Shown here piece after piece: positions 1 through 7,804 of a stretch of DNA of 32,768 bases. Every line of letters begins with the position of its first letter. Within the stretch, counting starts at the first letter, position 1. This DNA comes from Actinomadura formosensis NBRC 14204. Its GTDB lineage: Bacteria > Actinomycetota > Actinomycetes > Streptosporangiales > Streptosporangiaceae. The translations under genes were made by a program, and so were the position numbers. The notes under the pieces are model-generated. The model was not told where the DNA came from. It made no database searches and saw only the letters and a list, made by a program, of their open reading frames with translations. The stretch lies in the NCBI RefSeq assembly GCF_001552155.1, contig NZ_BCQQ01000082.1, forward strand, positions 1-32,768, given 5' to 3'.

Positions 1-1014
1 GGCGGTCGCCATCGTGGCCTCCTTGCCGCCGACGCGGCGGCCGACGACGGCGTGCCGGCCCGCGGTCTCCTCCACCAGGACGCGGAGCACGGCGGCGTTG
101 TCGTACAGCGGCTTCCAGCCGGCGGCGCGCAGCCGCGCGCAGTCGACGACCCACGGGTAGGCGACGTAGTGCAGGTCGGTGGCGGGCGCGGGGGTCATGC
201 CGAGCCGGTGCAGCCGCTGCGCCATCCCGAACGTGAGGGCGGCCGGCAGTTCGAAGCTGCGCTTGCCGGTGATCTCGGCGACCTCGTCCGGGCCGAGCCA
301 GCCCTCGCAGCCGACCGCGACGGGCCCGGTGACCGCGTCGGTGACGACGACCTCCAGGGCGGACGCGAGGTCCTCGATGTGGCAGAACTGCCAGCCGGGC
401 GTGCTGCCCTTGACCGACAGCAGCCGGGGCGCCTCGAAGTGGCGGGTGACGACGGTGTCGATACCGGGCCCGACGAGCGCGGCGGGCCGGACGACGGTGA
501 CGTCCAGGCCGGGATGGGTGACGGGCGCGGTCGCGGCCAGTTCCTCCATCTCCAGGTAGTCGCCGGCGATGCTGGTGCTGGCCTCGGCGAGCAGCGGCGC
601 GTCCTCGTTCAGCGGCACCTCGTTGTCCGGCCCGGCCCCGTACACCATCGCGGACGTGACGAGGACCACCCGGCGGACGCGGGCCGCCGCGGCGGCCGTG
701 ATGACCGTTTGGGCACCGCGGACGTTGTGGGTGCGGCGGTCGCGCGGGTCCACGTCCGGGGACCGCTCGATGTCCAGGTTGACGAGTACGTCGACGTCGG
801 AGAGCCGGCCGGACAGCAGCGGATCCCGGATGTCGACGACGCGCCAGGTGACCCCGGCCACGTCGCCGCGGTGCCCGTCGATGGCGACGACCTTGCGGAT
901 CTCTTCCCGTTCGGCGAGCCGGGCGGCCAGCAGCCGTCCCGCCCCGGAGGCGGCGCCGGTGACGGCGACGACCGGGCCCTTGCTACGCCGAGGGCGAACC
1001 TTGCCCGTTGCCAC
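1..1014 (-). CDS. NAD-dependent epimerase/dehydratase (SDR family), 3' end cut by window edge
   Basis: At least 338 residues are visible from a GTG start at 1014; the frame is open through base 1, so the C-terminus is missing. The N-terminus has a Rossmann nucleotide-binding loop of the form VAVTGAASGAGR, followed by an acidic residue after the second strand (VVAIDGH). Further on are VVLVTSAMVYGAG (the strand carrying the catalytic Ser/Thr region) and VTVVRPAALVGPG, both typical of extended, atypical SDR epimerases acting on nucleotide sugars or similar substrates. The canonical YxxxK is not clean: I see a GDYLEMEE stretch at the expected place, so the enzyme may be an atypical NAD(P)-binding member. 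It is divergent from the DUF2342 gene, with 89 bases between the starts. The substrate cannot be told from sequence. Confidence 0.8.
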   Translation of the reverse strand, partial: MATGKVRPRRSKGPVVAVTGAASGAGRLLAARLAEREEIRKVVAIDGHRGDVAGVTWRVVDIRDPLLSGRLSDVDVLVNLDIERSPDVDPRDRRTHNVRGAQTVITAAAAARVRRVVLVTSAMVYGAGPDNEVPLNEDAPLLAEASTSIAGDYLEMEELAATAPVTHPGLDVTVVRPAALVGPGIDTVVTRHFEAPRLLSVKGSTPGWQFCHIEDLASALEVVVTDAVTGPVAVGCEGWLGPDEVAEITGKRSFELPAALTFGMAQRLHRLGMTPAPATDLHYVAYPWVVDCARLRAAGWKPLYDNAAVLRVLVEETAGRHAVVGRRVGGKEATMATA

Positions 1015-1103
1015 GGTGCTGCCCCCTTCCTTGAGTACGCGACCTTGCCGAGACCGGCTAACGTTGCGGATATGAGCCCATCATGCATCCCAGGGGCGAT
1101 CCG

Positions 1104-2486
1104 ATGAGCGACACTCCCTTCGGCTTCAACCGTCCCGGTGACGGAGACGACAACCGGCCCCAGGATCCATTCAAGGGCATGGGCGGCGACATGGCGCAGT
1201 TCGCCGACATGCTGCACCGGTTCGCCGACATGATCGGCGCGCAGGGTGCGGGCGGCGGGGGCGGCGGCCCGCTGAACTGGGACCTGGCCAAGAACATCGC
1301 GCGGCACACGGTGGTGGAGCAGGGCGACCCGTCGGTCGTCGACGCCGAGCGCCGGCAGGTCGAGGAGGCGCTGCGCCTGGCCGACCTGTGGCTGGACGAG
1401 CGGACGACGCTGCCCGCCGGCATCCGGACACCGCAGGCGTGGAGCCGGTCCGAATGGATCGAGCAGACGCTGCCCGTGTGGGCGAAGGTGTGCGACCCGA
1501 TCGCGACCCGCATGGTCGATTCCATGGGCGGGGTACTCGGCGGCGGCGAGATCCCCGCCGACATGCACGCGATGGCCGGCCCGCTGATCGGCATGGTCAA
1601 GCAGATGGCCGGCGCGATGGTCGGCGGCCAGGCCGGGCAGGCGCTCGGCGCGCTGGCCCGCGAGGTGACCGGCTCGGCCGACGTGGGCCTGCCGCTGGCG
1701 CCGGACGGCGTGGGCGCGCTGCTGCCCGCCGGCGTGGAGGCCTTCGGCGAGGGCCTGGAGGTCTCCGCCGACGAGGTCCGGCTCTACCTGGCGCTGCGGG
1801 AGGCCGCGCACCAGCGGCTCTTCATGCACGTCCCGTGGCTGCGCTCGCATCTGCTGGGCGCCGTGGAGGATTACGCGCGCGGCATCACCGTCGATCTGTC
1901 GGGTATCGAGCAGGCCGTGCAGGGGCTTGATCTGAGCAATCCGGAGGCCATCCAGGAGGCGCTCGGCGGCGAGATCCAGTTGCAGCCGGAGGAGACCCCG
2001 CAGCAGAAGGCCGCGCTGGCCCGGCTGGAGACGGCGCTCGCGCTGGTCGAGGGCTGGGTCGACACGGTCGTCAACGAGGCCGCGGAGGGGCGGCTGCCCG
2101 GTTCGGTGAAGCTGGCCGAGGCGGTGCGGCGGCGCCGCGCGACCGGCGGCCCGGCGGAGCGGACGTTCGCGACGCTGGTCGGCCTGGAGCTGCGGCCACG
2201 CCGGCTGCGGGAGGCCGCGGCGCTGTGGCGGTCGCTGACCGAGGCGCGCGGCACGCAGGGGCGGGACGCCGTCTGGGACCACCCGGACCTGCTCCCGACG
2301 GCCGACGACCTCGACGACCCGGACGGTTTCGTGCACGGACGCGACGAGATCGAGGGCCTGTCCGACCTGGACCTGTCCAACCTCACCAAGGCGCGCGAGG
2401 AGGGCGAGAAGCCCGACGAGGAGAAGCCCGACGACAAGGGGCCTGAGGACGGGCCCGGTCCAGCCGACGGCGGGCCGCGCGCATGA
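1104..2486 (+). CDS. DUF2342 / zinc-dependent metalloprotease-like protein (Rv3195 type)
   Basis: 460 residues. The N-terminus is acidic and glycine-rich (residues 1-57, with a run of glycines near 50). The conserved core includes REAAHQRLF at about residues 232-240, the family's signature helix resembling a zincin motif, then a helical domain and a long acidic, lysine-rich low-complexity tail. This matches the actinobacterial DUF2342 family, often annotated as a zinc-dependent metalloprotease or putative hydrolase; protease activity is not shown by the sequence, and a full HExxH is absent. I chose the ATG at 1104 because AGGGG at 1092-1096 sits 7 bases upstream; an in-frame ATG at 1083 lacks such a site. 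The position next to the ABC1 kinase and whiB7 matches the mycobacterial Rv3195 neighbourhood. Confidence 0.85.
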   Translation: MSDTPFGFNRPGDGDDNRPQDPFKGMGGDMAQFADMLHRFADMIGAQGAGGGGGGPLNWDLAKNIARHTVVEQGDPSVVDAERRQVEEALRLADLWLDERTTLPAGIRTPQAWSRSEWIEQTLPVWAKVCDPIATRMVDSMGGVLGGGEIPADMHAMAGPLIGMVKQMAGAMVGGQAGQALGALAREVTGSADVGLPLAPDGVGALLPAGVEAFGEGLEVSADEVRLYLALREAAHQRLFMHVPWLRSHLLGAVEDYARGITVDLSGIEQAVQGLDLSNPEAIQEALGGEIQLQPEETPQQKAALARLETALALVEGWVDTVVNEAAEGRLPGSVKLAEAVRRRRATGGPAERTFATLVGLELRPRRLREAAALWRSLTEARGTQGRDAVWDHPDLLPTADDLDDPDGFVHGRDEIEGLSDLDLSNLTKAREEGEKPDEEKPDDKGPEDGPGPADGGPRA

Positions 2487-2659
2487 GCCGGCCGCGCCTG
2501 TCCCGGGTGAACGGCTGCAGCTACGAGCCCGGGTCGTCCGCGAACGCGGTCAGGCGGCGGGTCGCGCGGGCGAGCCTGTGCTGGCAGCGCCCGTTCGACC
2601 AGGAGCGGCGGCGCCGCCGCCCCGACAACTCCCGCTACCCGCGCGTCGGCCGCGCGTGA
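2483..2659 (+). CDS. Small arginine-rich hypothetical protein (58 aa), ATGA-coupled
   Basis: This ORF starts with the ATG that overlaps the stop of the upstream DUF2342 gene (ATGA at 2483-2486), a usual sign of translational coupling, and ends 13 bases before the NUDIX start. The 58-residue product is strongly basic, with two internal Cys and a run of arginines near the C-terminus (QERRRRRPDN). I do not recognise a family. It could be a real small gene or a chance open frame in GC-rich DNA; the exact fit between two genes and the absence of a better frame are the arguments for it. Confidence 0.35.
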   Translation: MSRPRLSRVNGCSYEPGSSANAVRRRVARASLCWQRPFDQERRRRRPDNSRYPRVGRA

Positions 2660-2672
2660 TCCGGATCTCCCG

Positions 2673-3233
2673 GTGAGCGCCCGGTCGGTGACGCCGCTGT
2701 ACGACGACGCGGTGCGGGTGCTTTCGTCGTGGCGGGCGCCCGATGGCGGGCAGGATCGGCTCCGGCGGGAGTTCCTGCGGCATCTGGAGGAGCATCCCGT
2801 GGCGGGGATGTGGCGGGAGTGCGCGGCGGGTCATCTCACCGCCAGCACCGCCGTCCTCGACGCGTCCCGGTCGCGTGTGCTGCTGACCCTGCACGCGAAG
2901 GTGAAGGCGTGGCTGCAGCTCGGCGGGCACTGTGAGCCGGGCGATGTGACGCTCGCGGACGCGGCGTTGCGGGAGGCGACGGAGGAGTCGGGGATCGGGG
3001 GCCTGCGGCTGCTGCCCGAGCCCGTTCGGCTGGACCGGCATGCGGTCCGCTGCCATCCGCGGGGCAGCTGGCATCTGGACGTCCAGTACGTCGCGATCGC
3101 TCCGGACGGTGCCCGGCACGCGGTGTCGGACGAGTCGGACGATCTTCGCTGGTTCCCCGTGGACGATCTTCCCGAGTCCGCCGATGACGCCGTCCGGCGG
3201 CTGGTGGCGCGGGCGGTGCCGGCGCGCGGCTGA
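2673..3233 (+). CDS. NUDIX hydrolase
   Basis: 186 residues. A Nudix box is clear at about residues 88-112: GGHCEPGD, then REATEESGI, with one extra residue compared with the textbook Gx5Ex7REUxEExGU spacing, as in a common actinobacterial subgroup with GGH-x-PGD. The acidic REATEES part supplies the metal ligands for hydrolysis of a nucleoside diphosphate linked to some moiety; the substrate is not predictable. The start is a GTG with only a weak ribosome site (CGGATC), so it could begin slightly elsewhere. It lies downstream of the DUF2342 gene and the small coupled ORF in the same direction, and is convergent with the next gene, leaving 5 bases between their stops. Confidence 0.85.
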   Translation: MSARSVTPLYDDAVRVLSSWRAPDGGQDRLRREFLRHLEEHPVAGMWRECAAGHLTASTAVLDASRSRVLLTLHAKVKAWLQLGGHCEPGDVTLADAALREATEESGIGGLRLLPEPVRLDRHAVRCHPRGSWHLDVQYVAIAPDGARHAVSDESDDLRWFPVDDLPESADDAVRRLVARAVPARG

Positions 3234-3238
3234 CGCCG

Positions 3239-3901
3239 TCAAATGCCGAGCGGGTGGCCTTCCAGCAGGGCGCGGGTGTTCTCCCAGCCTTCCAGGCCCG
3301 GGTCGAGGAAGCGCAGGTCGGCGGCGGTGCGCAGGCGGTGCCAGCCGGGGCCCTGCGGCATCGCCCCGGGGCGCGGTGCGGCGGCGCGCAGCCGGGCCAG
3401 GGCGTCCGGGGTGTCGAGATCGACATCGTGCAGGGCGGTGGCGAGCCAGTCCGGCAGCGGGAGCCGCGCGGCGAGCGCGACGAGGCCGTGCGCGCCCGTC
3501 CCGCCCTCGGCCTGGCAGGCGGCGGAGGGGGCGCTGCCGAGGGCGCGGAACAGCTTGCCGATCAGCAGCGGCGGCAGGTCGGGGGCGTCCGGTGCGATCA
3601 GCGCGGCGGACCCGGCGCCGAGCGCGTGCAGGGCCGCGAACGCGCCGGCGAGCGTCGCCTCCCGGACGATCGGTGTGCCGGGCCAGGTGACGGCCTCGGC
3701 GTCCGGCTGGTCGGGCGGGTGGAGGACGAGCGCGGGCGTCACCAGTTCGAGCCCGGCGACGGCCTCGTAGGTGTCCTCCAGCAGCGCGAGCCGGAACTCG
3801 TCGGGGTCGATCCCGGGCGGGGCGTGCGCCTGCCGGGGCGGGAACGCCAGCACCGCGGCGAAGCGGGACGTTCCCGGCACCCGGTCGGGGACGCCGGTCA
3901 C
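3239..3901 (-). CDS. Probable GT-A-fold nucleotidyl/glycosyltransferase-like protein (CofC/DUF2064-like)
   Basis: 220 residues. The pattern includes an N-terminal strand (FAAVLAFPP), RLALLEDTYEAVAG, an AALHALGAGSAALIAPDAPDLPP segment that looks like the DxP loop of GT-A-fold NTP transferases (DUF2064, CofC, MobA), and a DVDLDTPDALARLRAA tail. That tail resembles the end of CofC/MobA proteins, where an aspartate-rich turn contacts metal and nucleotide. The assignment is by pattern only. Its GTG start overlaps the stop of the upstream metallopeptidase by 4 bases (GTGA), so the two are translationally coupled. No lysine-rich N-terminal GxGxR loop is visible, so catalysis may be altered. Confidence 0.6.
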   Translation of the reverse strand: MTGVPDRVPGTSRFAAVLAFPPRQAHAPPGIDPDEFRLALLEDTYEAVAGLELVTPALVLHPPDQPDAEAVTWPGTPIVREATLAGAFAALHALGAGSAALIAPDAPDLPPLLIGKLFRALGSAPSAACQAEGGTGAHGLVALAARLPLPDWLATALHDVDLDTPDALARLRAAAPRPGAMPQGPGWHRLRTAADLRFLDPGLEGWENTRALLEGHPLGI

Positions 3902-4491
3902 CCGGCGGCCTCGTGCGGGAACTCGTCCCCGGGGTGCAGGCCGTCGCCGTGGTGGACGCCGGTGATCTCGTCGTCGGGTGTGTCCGCTTCGAGCGGCAGG
4001 TGCGCGGCGGCGGCGACGCCCTCCAGGTAGCCGCGGGCGCGGTCGGCCTTCGGGTAGTTGCCGACCAGTTCCCAGAAGTCGGCGCCGTGTCCGGGGATGA
4101 GCAGGTGCGCCAGCTCGTGCACGAGGACGTAGTCGACGACCCAGCCGGGCATGCCGCGCAGCCGAGTGGACAGCCGGATCGTGCGGTCGTCCGGGGTGCA
4201 GGAGCCCCAGCGGGTGCGCTGGTTGGCGACCCAGCGGACGCTGACGGGGTCGGCGCGGCCGTCCAGGTAGCGGCGGGACAGCTCACGGGCGCGCGACTGC
4301 AGGTCGGCGTCGGTGGGCCGGCGGCGGCGTTCGCGCTCCTCCAGGCGTTCCAGGATGGTCGCGATCCACTGTTCCTCTTCGGCCTTCGTCAGCCTGGACG
4401 GCACCATCACCACCACCTTGTCGCCGTCGCGGTAGGCGGACACGGTGCGCCTGCGCCTGCTGCTGCGACGGACCTCAACGTTAGGGGGCAC
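3898..4491 (-). CDS. YgjP/SprT-like M48-type metallopeptidase (DUF45)
   Basis: 197 residues from the chosen GTG at 4491. The zinc site is complete: VLVHELAHLLIPGHGADFW, with HELAH and the downstream H of GHG. Upstream is the family motif RTRWGSCTPDDRTIRLSTRLRGMP, characteristic of YgjP-like DUF45 proteins. The N-terminus is basic (VRRSSRRRR). The frame is open to 4557, but that extension is AT-richer and not coding-like, so I place the start at 4491, without a strong ribosome site. The family is linked to restriction modules in some bacteria, but here it heads a two-gene operon with the GT-A-like gene. Its substrate is unknown. Confidence 0.85.
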   Translation of the reverse strand: MPPNVEVRRSSRRRRTVSAYRDGDKVVVMVPSRLTKAEEEQWIATILERLEERERRRRPTDADLQSRARELSRRYLDGRADPVSVRWVANQRTRWGSCTPDDRTIRLSTRLRGMPGWVVDYVLVHELAHLLIPGHGADFWELVGNYPKADRARGYLEGVAAAAHLPLEADTPDDEITGVHHGDGLHPGDEFPHEAAG

Positions 4492-4616
4492 GCTCGAACC
4501 GTACTCGAAATTTTGCGTCCACCAAAAGGGGTGTTTGATGTTCCCGCAGGTCAGCACCTATGTTTTGACCGACTCCGGGGGCTTTGCGGAAATCCCCGCG
4601 ACCGGTGGAGGCGGCT

Positions 4617-5417
4617 TCACTCGCCGGTGAATTCGGGGCTGCGCCTGTCCTGCCGGGCGGCCAGTCCTTCGAGCATGTCCTTGGACGACATCGTGACCGG
4701 CTGCGCGAGCGATTCCCAGCGCAGCGCCGATTCCATGTCGGCGTGGCCGCCGTTCGCGAGCGCGACCTTGGTGAGCCGCGTCGCGATCGGCGCCTGCGCG
4801 GCGATCTTCGCGGCGACGGTGAGGGCCTCGTCCAGTACCCGCTCGCGCGGGACGGCCCGGTTGACCAATCCGTGCGCCGCCGCCTCGGCGCCGGTGAGGA
4901 CGCGTCCGGCCAGCAGCATCTCGCGGGCCAGCGGCAGGCCCGCCACCTCGGGGAACAGCCAGGTCGCGGCCATGCCGGGGTGCAGGCCGAGGGCGGTGAA
5001 CGGGGCGAGCAGCTTGGCGTCGTCCGCCGCGTAGCGCAGGTCGCAGGCCAGCGCGAGGCACAGCCCGGCACCGACGGCGTGCCCGTTGACGGCGGCGATC
5101 GTCGGCACCTCAAGGCCGCGGATCAAAAGCCATGTCCGGTAGAACTCCAGCATCCGGTCGCGCAGCGGCGGGACGGCGACGGAACCCGTATCGGCCAGCC
5201 AGGAGAGGTTGCCGCCGGAACTGAACGCGCTTCCGGCGCCGGTCACCACGACGCAGCGGAGCCCGGTGTCGGCGCGCAGGTCCGCCATGGCCGTCCGCCA
5301 CGCGGCGGTGATCTCGTCCGACATCGCGTTGCGGCGGCCGGGGTCGTTCAGGGTGAGGACGGCGATCCCGTCGGGACGGCGTTCGGCCAGCAGCACATCG
5401 GCGGACTCTCCGGACAT
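4617..5417 (-). CDS. Enoyl-CoA hydratase/isomerase family protein lacking both ECH catalytic glutamates
   Basis: 266 residues. Crotonase fold: SSGGNLSW (about 66-73) and NGHAVGAG (about 111-118) form the oxyanion hole that binds the acyl-CoA thioester. Aligned by eye to rat mitochondrial enoyl-CoA hydratase, Glu144 corresponds to Cys120 and Glu164 to Phe140, so the two general acid/base residues for water addition are absent. The protein is therefore more likely an isomerase, hydrolase, decarboxylase or other crotonase than a true hydratase. The ATG at 5417 begins the family-typical N-terminus; the longer frame to 5489 has no family match. It is divergent from the ABC1 kinase gene. Confidence 0.85.
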   Translation of the reverse strand: MSGESADVLLAERRPDGIAVLTLNDPGRRNAMSDEITAAWRTAMADLRADTGLRCVVVTGAGSAFSSGGNLSWLADTGSVAVPPLRDRMLEFYRTWLLIRGLEVPTIAAVNGHAVGAGLCLALACDLRYAADDAKLLAPFTALGLHPGMAATWLFPEVAGLPLAREMLLAGRVLTGAEAAAHGLVNRAVPRERVLDEALTVAAKIAAQAPIATRLTKVALANGGHADMESALRWESLAQPVTMSSKDMLEGLAARQDRRSPEFTGE

Positions 5418-5483
5418 GGCCCGCACGCTACCGAATGCTGCTCGGCATGGGGCCGCCCACCCCCGCCCTCCCCGTGAGAAAGC

Positions 5484-5504
5484 GCACACTTACAATATTT
5501 GTGC
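5484..5504. promoter_or_regulatory. Candidate operator: 21-bp dyad between divergent crotonase and ABC1 genes
   Basis: An inverted repeat GCACA-N11-TGTGC spans an AT-rich patch containing ACAATATTTGT, the only AT-rich stretch in a 166-base divergent intergenic region. It could be a regulator site or part of promoters for either gene. No specific regulator can be named. Confidence 0.3.
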
Positions 5505-5583
5505 AGGTCAAAGAAGTGCGCCGGGGGCGGGGCCGACGATAGTTGCGGATGGTTGTGGCGTAAACGACAGTCGATCACCGACA

Positions 5584-6924
5584 ATGTACGGCGTGAGCGA
5601 TCTCCCCCGCCGCGCGGTGACGCGGTCAGCAAAGCTTGCGTCCCTCCCCATCGGCTTCGCGGGACGCACCGCCCTCGGCGTCGGGAAGCGGACCTTCGGC
5701 AAGCCGGCCGAGGCCGTCGCGATGGAGATCCAGGCGCGGACCGCCGAGCAGCTTTTCAAGGTGCTGGGCGAGCTCAAGGGCGGGGCGATGAAGCTCGGCC
5801 AGATGCTGTCGATCTTCGAGGCCGCGCTGCCGCCGGAGATCGCCGGCCCGTACCGGGCCACGCTGACCAGGCTGCAGGAGGCCGCTCCCCCGCTGCCCGC
5901 GTCGACCGTCCACGCGGTGCTGGAGGAGTTCCTCGGCGCGGACTGGCGCGACTACTTCGACTCGTTCGACGACCGGCCGGCCGCCGCCGCGTCCATCGGC
6001 CAGGTGCACCGCGCCGTCTGGCACGACGGCCGGGCCGTCGCGGTGAAGGTGCAGTATCCGGGCGCCGGCAAGGCGCTGATCAGCGACTTCAACCAGCTCG
6101 CCCGGCTCGGCCGGCTGTTCGGCGTCCTGATGCCGGGGCTGGACGTCAAGGCGATGCTCGCCGAGCTGAAGGAGCGGGTGGTCGAGGAGCTCGACTACAC
6201 GATCGAGGCCGAGTCCCAGACGATCTTCCGGAACGCCTATCTGGACGACCCCGACTTCTCCATTCCCGAGGTCATCGCGCAGTCCGGCAACGTCCTGATC
6301 ACCGAATGGATGGACGGCACCGCCCTCTCGAAGATCATCAGCGAGGGCGACCAGGAGACCCGCGACCACGCGGCGCTGCTGTACTGCCGGTTCCTGCTGT
6401 CCGGGCCGAAGCGGTCGGGGATGCTGCACGGCGATCCGCATCCCGGCAACTTCCGGCTGCTGGAGGACGGCCGGCTCGGCGTTCTCGACTTCGGCGCGGT
6501 CGACCGCATCCCGGGCGGCTTCCAGCGGCGGCTCGGGCTGCTGCTGCGCATCGGCACGATGGCCGACATCGACGAGATCGAGGAGGCGCTGCGCCGGGAG
6601 GACTTCATCCGGGACGGGGTGGAGGTCGACGCCGAGTCGCTGCAGGCGTTCCTGGCGCCGATCACCGAGCCGTTCGTCACCGAGACGTTCAAGTTCAACC
6701 GGGAGTGGCTGCGGGACATGGCCGCCCGCGTCACCGACCTGCATCCGTCGAACGTCGTCCGGCAGCTGAACCTGCCGCCCGAGTACGTGATCATCCACCG
6801 GGTGCTGTCGGCGGGCACCGGCGTGCTGTGCCAGCTGGAGTGCGAGATCCCGGCCCGCGCCGAGTCGCTGAAGTGGGTGCCGGGCTTCGCCGACGACGAG
6901 GACGGCGAGCTCGTCACCGGCTGA
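5584..6924 (+). CDS. ABC1/UbiB-family atypical kinase (Rv3197 type)
   Basis: 446 residues. All hallmark motifs of the ABC1/ADCK/UbiB family are visible: KLGQ (70-73, the family-specific KxGQ), the alanine-rich nucleotide loop AAAASIGQVHRA (133-144), VAVKVQ with the ATP lysine (K155), EELDYTIEAES (201-211), HGDPHPGNF (282-290, catalytic loop) and LDFGAVD (301-307, metal-binding DFG). These proteins bind or hydrolyse ATP and act in lipid or quinone metabolism; in mycobacteria the homologue lies beside whiB7 and has been associated with macrolide tolerance. The start is uncertain: the ATG at 5584 or a GTG 9 bases later (VSDLPRR), which fits the family N-terminus. A strong hairpin follows the stop. 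Confidence 0.9.
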   Translation: MYGVSDLPRRAVTRSAKLASLPIGFAGRTALGVGKRTFGKPAEAVAMEIQARTAEQLFKVLGELKGGAMKLGQMLSIFEAALPPEIAGPYRATLTRLQEAAPPLPASTVHAVLEEFLGADWRDYFDSFDDRPAAAASIGQVHRAVWHDGRAVAVKVQYPGAGKALISDFNQLARLGRLFGVLMPGLDVKAMLAELKERVVEELDYTIEAESQTIFRNAYLDDPDFSIPEVIAQSGNVLITEWMDGTALSKIISEGDQETRDHAALLYCRFLLSGPKRSGMLHGDPHPGNFRLLEDGRLGVLDFGAVDRIPGGFQRRLGLLLRIGTMADIDEIEEALRREDFIRDGVEVDAESLQAFLAPITEPFVTETFKFNREWLRDMAARVTDLHPSNVVRQLNLPPEYVIIHRVLSAGTGVLCQLECEIPARAESLKWVPGFADDEDGELVTG

Positions 6925-6936
6925 CCGGAGGATTTC

Positions 6937-6971
6937 GGGGCCCCGCGCATTGATGAGGTGCGCGGGGCCCC
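6937..6971. terminator. Perfect 13-bp hairpin, probable terminator of the ABC1 kinase gene
   Basis: The arms GGGGCCCCGCGCA (6937-6949) and TGCGCGGGGCCCC (6959-6971) pair perfectly around a 9-base loop, 12 bases after the stop codon. There is no T tract, which is common for actinomycete terminators. Confidence 0.7.
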
Positions 6972-7026
6972 GCTGTTCGCGCGCCCGGCGAAGTGGGGCA
7001 CCGGACGCGCTCCACACCCGCCGGGA

Positions 7027-7070
7027 GGCCCGCCGTCCGCCAAACCATCCAAGAAGGACGGACGGCGGCC
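7027..7070. terminator. Long hairpin, probable terminator downstream of the whiB7-distal small gene
   Basis: GGCCCGCCGTCCG (7027-7039) pairs with CGGACGGCGGCC (7059-7070) with one bulged C; a small inner stem is possible in the loop. It lies about 100 bases past the stop of the minus-strand gene ending at 7174, and would also separate it from the ABC1 kinase transcript. Confidence 0.5.
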
Positions 7071-7101
7071 TGCGACCGCACGGGTTCTCGGCTTGCTCCC
7101 C

Positions 7102-7182
7102 ACGCCCTGACCGGCACCACGCCCCTGACCGGCACCGGGCCGCCGGAGCGGTGACGGTCAGCCGTGGTGACGGTCAGCCGTG
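7102..7182. repeat. Two adjacent short tandem direct repeats
   Basis: CCTGACCGGCACC occurs at 7106-7118 and again at 7124-7136 (period 18). Directly beyond, the 16-mer GTGACGGTCAGCCGTG is repeated head to tail at 7151-7166 and 7167-7182. The second pair covers the stop codon of the gene ending at 7174. Confidence 0.75.
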
Positions 7183-7374
7183 GTGACGCGGCTTCGGGGT
7201 GTGGGCGTAGGTCTCCCCGGGCGTGGTCGGGGCGAGCAGGACGCGCCGCACGCGGGACGCCCGCGTCCGGGCGTCGCGGCGGGCGCGGCGCAGCACCCGC
7301 ACGCGGGCGGCCAGCTCGTCCGGCACGGCCGCCGGTATTCGTTCTCTGGACAGGTCCTGGCTGAGCAACATCAT
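7174..7374 (-). CDS. Small basic hypothetical protein (66 aa) downstream of whiB7
   Basis: 66 residues, very basic: an N-terminal MMLLSQDLSRERIP, then an alternating Arg/Ala helical segment (ARVRVLRRARRDARTRASRVRR) that should form an amphipathic, highly charged helix, ending in a His-rich tail (PKPRHHG). The start is well supported: GGAGAG sits 6 bases upstream of the ATG at 7374. The frame is open to 7461, but the upstream part is less coding-like. It lies 83 bases after whiB7 in the same direction and so may share its transcript. I recognise no domain; nucleic-acid or ribosome binding would be a guess from charge alone. The stop lies inside a tandem repeat. Confidence 0.6.
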   Translation of the reverse strand: MMLLSQDLSRERIPAAVPDELAARVRVLRRARRDARTRASRVRRVLLAPTTPGETYAHTPKPRHHG

Positions 7375-7457
7375 CTCGTTCTCTCCGGCGGCCCGGAGGC
7401 GCGGTCCCAGCGCGGGGATCACACCTCCGGGGTCGATTCGGCCGAGCATGCCGGACA

Positions 7458-7736
7458 TCACACGGTCACTTCGTCCGGGCGCGGGTGCTTGCGCGGGCGG
7501 CCACGGGGCCGCTTGCGCGGGACGATCACACCGCGCACGAAGAGCTCACCGCCCCAGACGCCCCAGGGCTCCTGGCGCTCAAGCGCGCCGGCGAGGCACT
7601 CCTTGCGCAGCGGGCACTCCAGGCACAGGGCCTTGGCGAGCTCGACGTCGGCGGGAGCCTCGGCGAAGAACAGCTCCGGGTCGGTCCGGCACGGAAGCGT
7701 GAGGTCCTCCTCGCTGATCGCGAGTGCCCCCGGCAT
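7458..7736 (-). CDS. whiB7: WhiB7 transcriptional regulator (Wbl family, AT-hook)
   Basis: 92 residues. Four cysteines for the 4Fe-4S cluster are present (C16, C38, C41, C47; the last three form CxxCx5C). They are followed by the Wbl signature GVWGGE (59-64) and a C-terminal AT-hook, KRPRGRPRK (75-83), which is specific to WhiB7/WblC among Wbl proteins. WhiB7 binds the primary sigma factor region 4 and AT-rich DNA next to the -35 box, and turns on intrinsic resistance to ribosome-targeting antibiotics. I prefer the ATG at 7736, with AAGGG 8 bases upstream; a GTG at 7745 is possible. Neighbours (ABC1 kinase, uvrD2, mycoredoxin, nudC) match mycobacterial synteny. Regulation appears to be by an autoregulated promoter and leader attenuation, annotated separately. 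Confidence 0.95.
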   Translation of the reverse strand: MPGALAISEEDLTLPCRTDPELFFAEAPADVELAKALCLECPLRKECLAGALERQEPWGVWGGELFVRGVIVPRKRPRGRPRKHPRPDEVTV

Positions 7737-7804
7737 CACAGTCACCCTTGTTCCTCTCGTTGGTTCTCAACGGATGTGTCGGTGGGTTGTCTGGGCAAAC
7801 AAGA

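Noticed and set aside
609..2336. Long minus-strand frame opposite the DUF2342 gene
   Set aside because: It is low-complexity, rich in Arg, Pro, His and Gln, and matches no family; the plus-strand gene explains the region.
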